From positions 62,001 to 126,000 of the forward strand of contig NZ_JAYXKP010000003.1 of the NCBI RefSeq assembly GCF_036039175.1: 64,000 bases of DNA, given 5' to 3'. Below are positions 25,833 through 34,501 of the stretch, piece after piece. The stretch is from Marinilactibacillus sp036039175. GTDB taxonomy: Bacteria > Bacillota > Bacilli > Lactobacillales > Carnobacteriaceae_A. The first letter of the stretch is position 1. Each line of letters opens with the position of its first letter. The notes beneath the pieces were generated by a model. It made no database searches. It had not been told where the DNA came from and worked only from the letters and a program-made list of their open reading frames with translations. A program made the position numbers and the translations under genes.

Positions 25833-25853
25833 ATCTATTCAGTTTAGGACTGG

Positions 25854-25882
25854 TTTACGGATGGTTTTTTATTTGTTATGAT
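25854..25882 (+). promoter_or_regulatory. Promoter of the EIIBC gene
   Basis: TTTACG (25854-25859) and TATGAT (25877-25882) are 17 bases apart. GTTTAC at 25853-25858 and GTAAAC at 25890-25895 bracket the -10 as an inverted pair and could be an operator. Confidence 0.55.
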
Positions 25883-25926
25883 TCTAACTGTAAACGGACA
25901 CATCCAATAGGGAAAGGAAGAGGTAT

Positions 25927-27300
25927 ATGAAACATCATGATGTTGCGAAACGCATCATTGAAAATGTAGGGGGAAAAGAAAATATCCAAAACGTCTGGCA
26001 CTGTATGACGAGATTGAGGTTCAAACTAAAGAACTACGATATCGTAGACCATGACGCCTTACTAAAAGAACAAGCCGTTGTTGGTACAAATCATAAAAAC
26101 GAGCAGCTGCAAGTTGTCATCGGAACAAATGTAACCGAGTACTACGAGACGGTCGCATCACTTTTAGGAATGGATACAGAAGAATCCTCAGCTGGTGCTG
26201 ATTCAAATGAGCCTACAGAACGCAAAGGATTGATTTCTACTTTTATGGATATCGTTTCAGGCGTATTTGGACCAATCGTTCCTGCTATTGCTGGTGCCGG
26301 TATGATTATGGGATTGATGTCAGGGTTGAGTGCGCTCAATATTATCAGCAATGAATCTCACACTTATATTGTTATTGATATGATTTCAAAAGGTGTCTTC
26401 ACCTTCTTACCATTCTTTGTAGCAGCATCTGCTGCAAGAATTTTCAAAACGAATCAATACTTGGCAATTGCTATAGCAGCAAGTTTACAAGTACCGGCTA
26501 TGACGAACGCTGTAGCTGAAGGTGTTATTGATCAGTTCAACTTGTTTGGATTTTTGCCTGTTCCAGTCTTTAGTTACGCAGGAACGGTTATTCCAATCAT
26601 TATTGCAATCTGGGCGTTGAGTCATATCCACCGATTCATTGATAAGATCCTTCCAGAAGTTCTCAGAACGGTCTTTACACCGACTTTATCTCTATTTGTA
26701 GCAGGTATATTAACACTTGTCGTTATCGGTCCAGCAGGTATTTATTTAGGGAACTGGCTAGCAGCTGGTGTTGAATGGCTGTTTGGTGTTTCTCCAATCT
26801 TAGCAGGAATCGTCGTTGGTGGTATTCGACCAATTGCAGTCTTTACAGGTTTACATCATGCAATGACGCCTATCGCACTTCAAAACTTCGCCAACCAAGG
26901 ATACGACATGCTTATGCCAATGATGTTCATGGCGAACATGTCTATCACCGGAGCAACTGCTGCGATGTACGTGAAACTAAATACCAAAGAAGAAAAAAGT
27001 ATTGCACTGTCAGCAGTCGTTTCTGGATTCTTGGGAATTACAGAACCAGCATTGTTCGGTATTCTAACTAAAAATGCTAAAGCCTTTATTGCAGCTACGA
27101 TAGGTAGTTCTATTGCTTCTGCTTTCATCAGCTTCTTCGGAGTGAGAATCTACGGTTATATTTTATCCAGTGTATTCAGCTTACCAGCTTACGTTGGAGA
27201 ATATTTTATCTTTATCATTATCGGTATGATCATCGCACTGTCCGTTTCGTTTGCGATCACTTATATGCTCGTACCCAAAACAACTGAAACATCTAAATAA
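25927..27300 (+). CDS. PTS glucose-superfamily EIIBC component
   Basis: 457-aa sugar permease. The EIIB domain (about 1-85) carries the phosphorylated Cys26 in WHCMTRLRF. A linker leads to the EIIC membrane domain (about 105-450, some ten spans) with GGIRPIAVFTGLHHAMTPI and GFLGITEPALFG, typical of the beta-glucoside/sucrose/trehalose branch. There is no EIIA domain, so phosphate must come from another EIIA. Substrate unknown. The neighbouring sugar-acid dehydratase and GntR regulator suggest a sugar linked to aldonic-acid metabolism, but this is inference. GGAAAGGAAGAGG precedes the ATG. Confidence 0.9.
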   Translation: MKHHDVAKRIIENVGGKENIQNVWHCMTRLRFKLKNYDIVDHDALLKEQAVVGTNHKNEQLQVVIGTNVTEYYETVASLLGMDTEESSAGADSNEPTERKGLISTFMDIVSGVFGPIVPAIAGAGMIMGLMSGLSALNIISNESHTYIVIDMISKGVFTFLPFFVAASAARIFKTNQYLAIAIAASLQVPAMTNAVAEGVIDQFNLFGFLPVPVFSYAGTVIPIIIAIWALSHIHRFIDKILPEVLRTVFTPTLSLFVAGILTLVVIGPAGIYLGNWLAAGVEWLFGVSPILAGIVVGGIRPIAVFTGLHHAMTPIALQNFANQGYDMLMPMMFMANMSITGATAAMYVKLNTKEEKSIALSAVVSGFLGITEPALFGILTKNAKAFIAATIGSSIASAFISFFGVRIYGYILSSVFSLPAYVGEYFIFIIIGMIIALSVSFAITYMLVPKTTETSK

Positions 27301-27311
27301 TCGATTCACAA

Positions 27312-27357
27312 ATATGCGTCCTTTTTAATTGAGAGTAAAAAGGGCGTATATTTTTTA
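27312..27357 (+). terminator. Terminator after the EIIBC gene
   Basis: ATGCGTCCTTTTT pairs with AAAAAGGGCGTAT (one G-U), followed by TTTTTT. Confidence 0.8.
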
Positions 27358-27363
27358 TCGTAA

Positions 27364-27406
27364 AAAAAGCTTAGCTACCCACATTGTTGGGACAGCTAAG
27401 CTTTTT
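27364..27406 (-). terminator. Terminator after kdgK
   Basis: AAAAAGCTTAGCT and its perfect complement enclose a 17-base loop, with A/T runs at both ends. It lies 6 bases after the kdgK stop codon. Confidence 0.85.
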
Positions 27407-27411
27407 CTATG

Positions 27412-28356
27412 TTAACAATGGTCATTTAAATATGTTGTTAAAGCCTCTTTTGTAGGTAAGCCCTCATTATCTCCAGCATGTTGAACTTGCAGAGAACCGA
27501 TTGCATTCGCATGCTTTGCAGCTTCTTTCCAGCTCAAGCCTTCTAGATAAGCATGAAGAATGCCTACTGCGAAACCATCTCCAGCTCCAACTGTATCAAT
27601 AACTTCTTTCACTTTAAATCCTGGTACATTGACTGTTTCGTGTCCTTTTTCAGAGACGAAAGCGCCTTGGCTTCCACTCTTAGTAATCACAACTTTAGCA
27701 CCTTTTTCATGGTAGAAACGTGCAATATCTTCAATTTCTGAAGACCCCATCAATGTTTCTCCTTCAGAAATACCGGGTAGAACAACATCTGCGTACGTTG
27801 CGAGAGTGTTCAAAACTTCTAGCATTTCATCTGTTGACGCCCAGAGTGCAGGTCTTAAATTTGGATCAAATGTGATAAAAGTGCCTGCTTCTCTTGCTTT
27901 AATCATCAAGTGCTCGGTCACTTCTCTGACAGATGCACTCAATGCCGGCGGAATACCGGTTACATGAAGTACTTTGATTTGGTCGAAATCAATCTGATCT
28001 ATGTCCTCAACTGACAAGGTAGAAAAGGCACTCCCTTTTCTATAGTAAGCTGTGTCAGGATCATCATCTTTGACTTTATTTTTCAACATTAACCCTGTTT
28101 GATGGTCTTCATCAAATGTGACATAATCGGTGCCGATTTTTTCTTTTTCAAGTGCTTCGTAGATATACTCACCAATTGGATCTTTGCCCAGTTTTGAAAT
28201 ATATTGGACTGTGTGTCCCAATCTTGAAAGACCGATTCCTACATTGATCTCTGCACCAGCAACTGATTTGTTAAAAGAAGTGGCTTCTTTCAATGACCCG
28301 TATTCTGTTGCAGAAAACAACCCCATCGGTTCTCCTAGTAATAGTACGTCTGTCAT
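27412..28356 (-). CDS. kdgK: 2-keto-3-deoxygluconate kinase
   Basis: 314-aa PfkB-family kinase converting KDG to KDPG with ATP. It begins MTDVLLLGEPMGLFSA, has the substrate loop KSVAGAEINVGIGLSRLG, and carries the PfkB signature DTVGAGDGFAVG with the catalytic Asp near residue 259. It is 13 bases behind kdgA in a two-gene unit, so these are the last two steps from uronates into central metabolism. No other KDG kinase is in the window, so both uronate clusters probably depend on it. Confidence 0.93.
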   Translation of the reverse strand: MTDVLLLGEPMGLFSATEYGSLKEATSFNKSVAGAEINVGIGLSRLGHTVQYISKLGKDPIGEYIYEALEKEKIGTDYVTFDEDHQTGLMLKNKVKDDDPDTAYYRKGSAFSTLSVEDIDQIDFDQIKVLHVTGIPPALSASVREVTEHLMIKAREAGTFITFDPNLRPALWASTDEMLEVLNTLATYADVVLPGISEGETLMGSSEIEDIARFYHEKGAKVVITKSGSQGAFVSEKGHETVNVPGFKVKEVIDTVGAGDGFAVGILHAYLEGLSWKEAAKHANAIGSLQVQHAGDNEGLPTKEALTTYLNDHC

Positions 28357-28369
28357 TCAGTCCACCACC

Positions 28370-29011
28370 TTATTTGATTTCATTATATTTGTCTACGAAC
28401 TTCTTAGACATTTCAGTAACACTTGTATAGCCATCGCTTGCAAGGTTTTGTGTTAGTGCACTACCAATACCTACTGCCCAAGCACCATTCGCAGCCCATT
28501 CATGCATATTATCTAGACTAACGCCGCCTGAAGGCATCATTTCTACTTGAGGAATCGGTCCATGAACATTTTTAATAAACGCGGGTCCTAAGATTCCTCC
28601 TGGGAAGACTTTGACGACTTCAACACCAGTTGCCATAGCACTTGTGATCTCCGTTACAGACGCGCATCCCGGTAAGTAAGGTACGGCATAAGTATTACAA
28701 ACTTTAGAGATTTCAGGGACGAAATTAGGACTAACAATGAATTCCGCACCAGCAATAATAGCGATACGCGCTGTAATGTCATCCATAACGGTTCCTGCTC
28801 CAACAACCATATCTGTTCCTTCATATTTTTTCGAAAGGTCTCTGATAGATTCGTCCGCCTGAGGTGTCGTAAACGTTACTTCGATATTCTTGATGCCACC
28901 TTCATATACAGCCTCAGAAATTTCTGTTGCTTCAGTAGCAGCGTTCCCTCTAATTACGGCAAATAAGTAATTCTCTTTCAGTTTTGACAAAATAGCTTGT
29001 TTCTTAGTCAT
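28370..29011 (-). CDS. kdgA: KDPG aldolase
   Basis: 213-aa class I aldolase splitting 2-keto-3-deoxy-6-phosphogluconate into pyruvate and glyceraldehyde-3-phosphate. The Schiff-base Lys134 is in VEVVKVFPGG, the general base Glu44 in IEVTFTTP, and VGAGTV and SPNFVPE are present. Length is normal. It is first in the kdgA-kdgK unit, with a promoter, a palindrome over the -10 region and a CRE-like sequence just upstream. Confidence 0.94.
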   Translation of the reverse strand: MTKKQAILSKLKENYLFAVIRGNAATEATEISEAVYEGGIKNIEVTFTTPQADESIRDLSKKYEGTDMVVGAGTVMDDITARIAIIAGAEFIVSPNFVPEISKVCNTYAVPYLPGCASVTEITSAMATGVEVVKVFPGGILGPAFIKNVHGPIPQVEMMPSGGVSLDNMHEWAANGAWAVGIGSALTQNLASDGYTSVTEMSKKFVDKYNEIK

Positions 29012-29024
29012 GATTGCCTCCTAA

Positions 29025-29076
29025 TAGTTAGCGTTTTCTTAATATCTAGTATACCTTACTCGGTATACTGACTCAA
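29025..29076 (-). promoter_or_regulatory. kdgA promoter with palindrome and CRE-like site
   Basis: TTGAGT (29076-29071) and TATACT (29053-29048) are 17 bases apart on the minus strand. AGTATACC (29048-29055) and GGTATACT (29062-29069) form a perfect 8-bp inverted repeat covering the -10 and spacer, placed like a repressor operator. Downstream, 29025-29040 reads AAGAAAACGCTAACTA on the minus strand, close to the CcpA site WTGNAANCGNWNNCAW. Confidence 0.65.
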
Positions 29077-29136
29077 TAGAGATTGGTCTCTTAAAGGAAC
29101 AAAAAACCAATCCAATTCTTCTTGCTTTATAATTTC

Positions 29137-29172
29137 AAAAAAAGTAGCCCTAGACATCGCTAGCACTACTTT
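29137..29172 (-). terminator. Terminator after uxaC copy 1
   Basis: AAAGTAG pairs with CTACTTT, with an inner CTAG/CTAG pair, followed on the minus strand by seven T. Nine bases after the uxaC stop codon. Confidence 0.7.
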
Positions 29173-29181
29173 CCATAATTA

Positions 29182-30585
29182 TTAGGAGCTTCTTGGTTTA
29201 AAATAAGCTTTAGCATTGAAATAACAGATATTCTGAATGAGCTTTTTCAATAAGCTTTCTTCTTCAGGAAACTTACCTAGCTCTACTTGTTCACCCACAT
29301 AGTTACATAAAATCCTTCTAAAATATTCATGTCTTGTGTACGAGATAAAACTTCTAGAATCAGTGATCATCCCAACGAAATGCATAAGCATACCATGATC
29401 CGATAAAGTTTCTAATTGTCTAAGAATCCCTTTTTCTGTATCGTTGAACCACCAGCCCGATCCAAACTGTACCTTACTCTTTATTTCTTGCTCATTGGAC
29501 TGAAAATTAGCAGCTGTACTAGCTACAATTGCATTATATTCTGGATTCAAGTTATAAAGAACCATCTTAGGTAAAGCCTCTTTTTTATTCATGGCATCTA
29601 ATAAAGCATTCAAGTTCTCGGCGAGATAAGGCTGGTCGGCAATGGAATCCGCTCCAGCATCTGGGCCATATTCAGTAAACAACTGACTATGCGCATTGCG
29701 AATTGCCCCAAAATGAATTTGCATGACCCAATCTCTTTTTGCATACATCTGAGCTAAATCAATAAGAAGTCTAGTGGTCCATTGATTACACTCAATCGCT
29801 GTTAGCGTTTGTCCCTCTAATACTTTTTGATAGATATGCTCAATTTCTTCAGAAGTTGTTTCGTTATAGATTAATTCATTCAATCCATGATCTGACAGGA
29901 CTGATCCATGTTTGTCGAAGTGCTCTACTCTAGTTTCGAGCATTTCAATAAATAATTTATAGGAGTAAGCTTTCTGTCCACAAATTTCTTCTAATTTTTT
30001 CACTGTGCTCTTTTTCAGCAGGAAAAATTCATCTGGTCTAAATGCAGGAACTACAGTGATATCAAATGAATCATCCTCAGCAATCTGTTCATGAAACTCA
30101 AGTGAATCCAAAGGTGAATCTGTTGTTCCGATAAACTCTACATTAGATTCTTGAATAAATTTACGTGCTGTCAAAGACTCACGTTCGATTTTTTTATTGA
30201 TTTTTTCATAAACTTGTTCCGCGTTGTCACTATTAAGTAACTCTTCAATGCCAAAATACTTTTTCAGTTCCAGTTGCGTCCAGTGAAACAAAGGATTGCC
30301 AATCGCATTCTCTGCCGTATTTGCCCAAGCTAGAAACTTTTCTTTTGGACTAGCTGATCCGGTCACTTTTTCTTCAGAAACACCATTTGCACGCATCGCT
30401 CTCCATTTGTAGTGATCACCTGAAAGCCATAACTCAGTGATATTTTCGAATGCATGGTCTTTTGCAATTTCTTCTGGCGACAAGTGACAGTGGTAATCAA
30501 ATATAGGCAAATCTCTAGCGTAGTCATGAAATAAGTGCTTAGCTGTTTTATTATTCAACATAAAATCTGCGTGTATGAAATTCAT
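29182..30585 (-). CDS. uxaC: Uronate isomerase, copy 1
   Basis: 467-aa amidohydrolase-fold isomerase converting glucuronate to fructuronate or galacturonate to tagaturonate. The metal motif FDYHCHLSP (29-37, His32 and His34) and the late GMITDSRSF, FRRILCNYVG segments are family hallmarks. Last gene of the minus-strand run uxuA-SDR-uxaC (47 bases after the SDR), probably transcribed with the beta-glucuronidase/PTS genes upstream. It shares most motifs with copy 2 at 42579 but differs at many positions, so the duplication is not recent. Confidence 0.94.
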   Translation of the reverse strand: MNFIHADFMLNNKTAKHLFHDYARDLPIFDYHCHLSPEEIAKDHAFENITELWLSGDHYKWRAMRANGVSEEKVTGSASPKEKFLAWANTAENAIGNPLFHWTQLELKKYFGIEELLNSDNAEQVYEKINKKIERESLTARKFIQESNVEFIGTTDSPLDSLEFHEQIAEDDSFDITVVPAFRPDEFFLLKKSTVKKLEEICGQKAYSYKLFIEMLETRVEHFDKHGSVLSDHGLNELIYNETTSEEIEHIYQKVLEGQTLTAIECNQWTTRLLIDLAQMYAKRDWVMQIHFGAIRNAHSQLFTEYGPDAGADSIADQPYLAENLNALLDAMNKKEALPKMVLYNLNPEYNAIVASTAANFQSNEQEIKSKVQFGSGWWFNDTEKGILRQLETLSDHGMLMHFVGMITDSRSFISYTRHEYFRRILCNYVGEQVELGKFPEEESLLKKLIQNICYFNAKAYFKPRSS

Positions 30586-30631
30586 TCTAGATGCTTCCTT
30601 CCTGATCTACTTTTTACACTATTAAAGTATA

Positions 30632-31468
30632 TTAAACACCTGAATAAGCGTTGAATCCTCCATCAATTGGCAGAACTACACCATTTACGAAACTTGAAGC
30701 CGTCTCATCAGTAAGGTAGAGCACGCCTCCTAACAGTTCTTCAGCTTCTCCAAATCGCCCCATAGGTGTATTTGATAAAATTTTATTTGCTCTAGCTGTA
30801 GGTGTTCCATCTTCATTAAATAAAAGCCCACGGTTCTGATTGCTTACTAAAAATCCTGGTGCAATAGCATTCACTCTAATATTTACATGAGAAAAATGTA
30901 CGGCTAGCCACTCTGTGAAATTAGAAATAGCTGCCTTAGCACCTGAATAAGCAGGAATCTTCGTTAACGGTGTGAATCCATTCATACTTGAAACATTCAA
31001 AATACTAGCGCCTTTTTTTCCAATCATGTCTTTAGCAAATACTTGTGTAGGTAAAAGTGTACCTAGGAAGTTCAAATTAAATACAAAAGATATCCCTTCT
31101 TCATCTAAATCAAAAAAGGTTTTGACATCTTCTAAACCAGTTTCTTCATGGAATTCATTATCTGTTGTAGCTTTAGGACTGTTTCCACCCGCTCCGTTGA
31201 TAAGGATATCCGCCGTTCCCAAATCTTTTTCAATTTGATTTCGAGCATCTGTAATACTTTGTTTTTTTAATACATTACACTCGTAGGCAAAGGCTATTCC
31301 ACCTGATGCTTTGATTTCATCTGCATTTCTTTTAGCAGCTTCTCTATTTAAATCCAATAAAGCTACTTTGGCACCTGCATCTGCGTAGGCTTTAGCAAAC
31401 TGAGAAATCAAAACGCCCCCAGCACCTGTCAATACTACTATCTTATCTTTAAAATCGTGCTTTATCAT
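30632..31468 (-). CDS. uxuB: SDR-type D-mannonate oxidoreductase (fructuronate reductase), copy 1
   Basis: 278-aa short-chain dehydrogenase expected to reduce fructuronate to D-mannonate with NAD(P)H. Cofactor motif TGAGGVL at 14-20, NGAGG near 91, catalytic Ser in NVSSMNG and Tyr/Lys in AYSGAKAA near 173-177; the C-terminus ends PIDGGFNAYSGV. Assignment to this reaction rests on the tight link with uxuA, as in the Bacillus SDR-type UxuB. It is 17 bases after uxuA. The near twin at 40688 is about four-fifths identical by eye. Confidence 0.9.
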   Translation of the reverse strand: MIKHDFKDKIVVLTGAGGVLISQFAKAYADAGAKVALLDLNREAAKRNADEIKASGGIAFAYECNVLKKQSITDARNQIEKDLGTADILINGAGGNSPKATTDNEFHEETGLEDVKTFFDLDEEGISFVFNLNFLGTLLPTQVFAKDMIGKKGASILNVSSMNGFTPLTKIPAYSGAKAAISNFTEWLAVHFSHVNIRVNAIAPGFLVSNQNRGLLFNEDGTPTARANKILSNTPMGRFGEAEELLGGVLYLTDETASSFVNGVVLPIDGGFNAYSGV

Positions 31469-31485
31469 TTTGTTTACGCCCCTTT

Positions 31486-32535
31486 TTATCGATTCTGATC
31501 TAAAATTTTCACATTTGCTTCGTATAATCCATTTAGATAAGTCGCACCTAGTGCACGGTCATAAAGTCCATACCCTGGTTTTCCTTCTTCTCCCCAGATC
31601 ATTCTGCCATGGTCTGGACGGATCGACTCTTCAAAGCCATGTTCTACCAAAGCTTTAACAACTTCAAACATATCTATTGATCCTTTTTCGGACAGATGAG
31701 CTGACTCTTGGAATGACTTACCTCCGGTTAATTTCACGTTTCTAGCGTGTACAAAGTTGACTCGGTTTTTCTCTAACATGTCTCTTAAAATTTCTACGGC
31801 ATTATTTTTAGGATCAGAGGCAAATGAACCGACACATAACGTTACGCCATTATATTTGCTATCGTACATTTTAATGAAACGGTTCAATGCTTCTTTTCCT
31901 GTAATGATTCTGGGTAATCCAAATATACTGTATGGAGGATCATCTGGATGAATGGCCATTTTTACGTTAGCTACTTCTGCTACGGGTATAATTTCTTGAA
32001 TAAAGTACTCTAAATGACTCCATAATTGTTCTTCATCTACTTCTTTGTATTCATCCATCAGTTGATTGATGCCTTCTTCTGTATAACTTTCATCCCATCC
32101 TGGAAGTGAAAGTTTTCTAGGATCCATCTTATTGACTTCTTCTTCTTCAAAAATCAAGGCTGTAGAACCATCTTCAAGAGGATAGGCTAAATTGGAACGT
32201 GTCCAGTCAAATACAGGCATAAAGTTATAGCATACTACCGGAATACCCGCTTTTCCTAGATTACGAATGGTCTCTTTATAGTTATCGATATATTGATCTC
32301 TAGTTGGTTTCCCAAGTTTAATGTCTTCATGAACTGGAACACTTTCAATCACAGATAACTCTAGACCTGCAGATTCAATTGTCTGTTTTAAAGATTCAAT
32401 TTTCTCAAGCGGCCACACTTCTCCAACTGGGATATCATAAATTGCAGAAACGATTCCTTTCATATTGGGTATTTGGCGTATATACTCCAAAGATATGGCA
32501 TCTTCTGTTCCATACCATCTAAAACTCATCTTCAT
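31486..32535 (-). CDS. uxuA: D-mannonate dehydratase, copy 1
   Basis: 349-aa TIM-barrel enzyme dehydrating D-mannonate to 2-keto-3-deoxygluconate. Family segments FRWYGTEDAISLEYIRQIP, VCYNFMPVFDWTRS, MAIHPDDPPYSIFGLPR and RPDHGRMIWGEEGKPGYG are intact, including the metal-binding His/Asp/Cys positions. AGGAGG precedes the ATG. It is first of uxuA-SDR-uxaC, separated from beta-glucuronidase upstream by a hairpin that would pass only part of the transcription. Confidence 0.95.
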   Translation of the reverse strand: MKMSFRWYGTEDAISLEYIRQIPNMKGIVSAIYDIPVGEVWPLEKIESLKQTIESAGLELSVIESVPVHEDIKLGKPTRDQYIDNYKETIRNLGKAGIPVVCYNFMPVFDWTRSNLAYPLEDGSTALIFEEEEVNKMDPRKLSLPGWDESYTEEGINQLMDEYKEVDEEQLWSHLEYFIQEIIPVAEVANVKMAIHPDDPPYSIFGLPRIITGKEALNRFIKMYDSKYNGVTLCVGSFASDPKNNAVEILRDMLEKNRVNFVHARNVKLTGGKSFQESAHLSEKGSIDMFEVVKALVEHGFEESIRPDHGRMIWGEEGKPGYGLYDRALGATYLNGLYEANVKILDQNR

Positions 32536-32599
32536 ACTTTTTTCCTCCTATTATGGTTATTATTATTACAATCCGTTAAATCTAACATTAGCTTTTAAT

Positions 32600-32656
32600 C
32601 AATAAAAGGTGTGATGTTCATGACCGCATTGTTTAGCCGGTTATTCCATCACACCT
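32600..32656 (-). terminator. Hairpin between beta-glucuronidase and uxuA
   Basis: AGGTGTGATG and its complement form a perfect 10-bp stem, with a short ACCG/CGGT stem inside the 30-base loop, followed by TTTTA on the minus strand. The T run is short, so partial read-through into uxuA is plausible. Confidence 0.7.
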
Positions 32657-32703
32657 CTTATCACTAGCGCATATTACTGATACGCACTCTTATTCTGATG
32701 CAA

Positions 32704-34482
32704 CTATTTCATTCCAAAATAATCTGTACTTGTCCAGCGATCTTTCAAGCTGTGTGCAATCATTTTAGGCTTTCTTTCTCTTGTAAAGACACCTTTTTTA
32801 TTTCCATCAATTCTTCTAATAAATGGTAGTGTTTCAAAGTCTGCAAAGTTCCAGATGTGCTCTCCTATAAAGTAAGGTAGCTGATCAATCACTTCAAACT
32901 GCGCTTTAAAGAAGTTGACTTGATATTCTTCTGTATAAGGAATGTCATGAATACTTCTCAATCCTTGAATCGTATCTACTCCAAATTCTGTAAACATGAT
33001 TGGTTTATCAGGATACTTTTCACGCCATTTTTCTATTTCTTCTTTTAAGTGAACTTTGGCAGCATCCAGATCTCCATGATCAATATACCACCCGTAGTAA
33101 CGATTCAAGCAAATAACATCCACCAGGTCTGCTAGAAGATCTGTATCCGGAGTTGCATTAACAATATTTGGAATAATGACAGGTCGGTCATTCCAATCCA
33201 ATTCTCTAGCAAGATTGATTAATGGCTCAAAGTATTCTCTAGCGCCATCCTGATGTGCAGCAGGTTCATTTCCTACAGCCCACATAACCACACACGCATG
33301 GTTTTTATCTCTTTCAATCAATTCTTGTATCACTTTTTTGTGATTATCAAACGATTTTACGATTTCCCAAGTATTACCAGCAGCACCTTGGTTTTTAGTT
33401 ACATCTGGATTAAATCTGGAGAACAACCCTACTCCAGGAACTTCATCGATTACAACAATACCCGCTCTATCGGCCATTCTCATAAATTCTTCAGCATATG
33501 GATAGTGAGCAGTACGAAGTGAATTTGCTCCCATCCATTTCATTAAGTTGAAATCATAGTTATAAGCCGCTTCATTCATTCCTTTACCAAGTACTGGGAA
33601 GTCTTCATGTTTACCAAAGCCTTGGAAGTAAAATGGTTTACCATTGATCAAAAATTGGTCATTCTCAACTTTGAATGTACGGATTCCAAACTCTTCCGTG
33701 TACGTATCAATTGTTTTTCCTTGTTCATCTTTTACTTTGACTTTCAATTTGTATAAATAAGCATCCAATGGTGCCCAAAAACGTGTATTTTCCAAAGTCA
33801 TCTGACCACTAGTCGTTTGAAGTAAAAGCGCATCTTCTTCATCAAATAATTCCAGTTCCAGTTCTTTGTAGTCACCGGTTATTGAAACTTCTGGTTCGAT
33901 TATTGTGGATTTACCTTCCACGTTATATTTCACAATAATATCTTCTATATAAGTTTGCGGTGTAGAATATAACTTGACCGGGCGATGAATTCCGCTGTAG
34001 TTGAAGAAGTCGAATAAAGGAAGTACTTTTTCTTCTTTTTCATTTTTTATGTGAACCGCATTCGGTAATGTTGAAGAATCCAGAATACTGGAAACACAAA
34101 CTTTAAGGTCATTGTTTTCTTGCATTAAGGCTTTATCTAATTCAATCTCAAAAGGCGTAAACCCTCCAATATGCTCTACAATAAGTTTTCCATTGAAATA
34201 GACTTTTGCAGTATGGGATACTGAACCAAAACGTAAGACTAAGCGCTGATCTTCAAGAGTCTGAGGAATCAATAGATTTTTTTCGTACCAAATGTCCCCA
34301 GCATAATCTCTTAACTTTGATTCTGTAATCTGGTCATTGAATGATGCCGGAACAGCCATCGTGATACTATTTGGTAATTTCTTATTTGGATCCACTACTT
34401 GCCCTTTTTCAGGAAGTAGGAAATCCCAAGTTCCTGAAAGATCGATCAATGTTCTGGTTGTTGTTTGAATTGGAAATAGCAT
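32704..34482 (-). CDS. uidA: Beta-glucuronidase (GH2)
   Basis: 592-aa GH2 enzyme with N-terminal jelly-roll, immunoglobulin-like middle and C-terminal TIM barrel. Acid/base Glu406 is in VVMWAVGNEP and nucleophile Glu499 in IMFTEFG. Asn561-x-Lys563 (DGNKKGVFTRERKPK) is the NxK motif that grips the uronate carboxylate in true glucuronidases, which supports the assignment over beta-galactosidase. No signal peptide, so it acts inside. It is the last gene of the regulator-EIIA-EIIB-EIIC unit, pointing to PTS uptake of a glucuronide. The bacterial loop near 350-375 is short. Confidence 0.92.
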   Translation of the reverse strand: MLFPIQTTTRTLIDLSGTWDFLLPEKGQVVDPNKKLPNSITMAVPASFNDQITESKLRDYAGDIWYEKNLLIPQTLEDQRLVLRFGSVSHTAKVYFNGKLIVEHIGGFTPFEIELDKALMQENNDLKVCVSSILDSSTLPNAVHIKNEKEEKVLPLFDFFNYSGIHRPVKLYSTPQTYIEDIIVKYNVEGKSTIIEPEVSITGDYKELELELFDEEDALLLQTTSGQMTLENTRFWAPLDAYLYKLKVKVKDEQGKTIDTYTEEFGIRTFKVENDQFLINGKPFYFQGFGKHEDFPVLGKGMNEAAYNYDFNLMKWMGANSLRTAHYPYAEEFMRMADRAGIVVIDEVPGVGLFSRFNPDVTKNQGAAGNTWEIVKSFDNHKKVIQELIERDKNHACVVMWAVGNEPAAHQDGAREYFEPLINLARELDWNDRPVIIPNIVNATPDTDLLADLVDVICLNRYYGWYIDHGDLDAAKVHLKEEIEKWREKYPDKPIMFTEFGVDTIQGLRSIHDIPYTEEYQVNFFKAQFEVIDQLPYFIGEHIWNFADFETLPFIRRIDGNKKGVFTRERKPKMIAHSLKDRWTSTDYFGMK

Positions 34483-34501
34483 GCAATTCCTCCATTAATT
34501 T

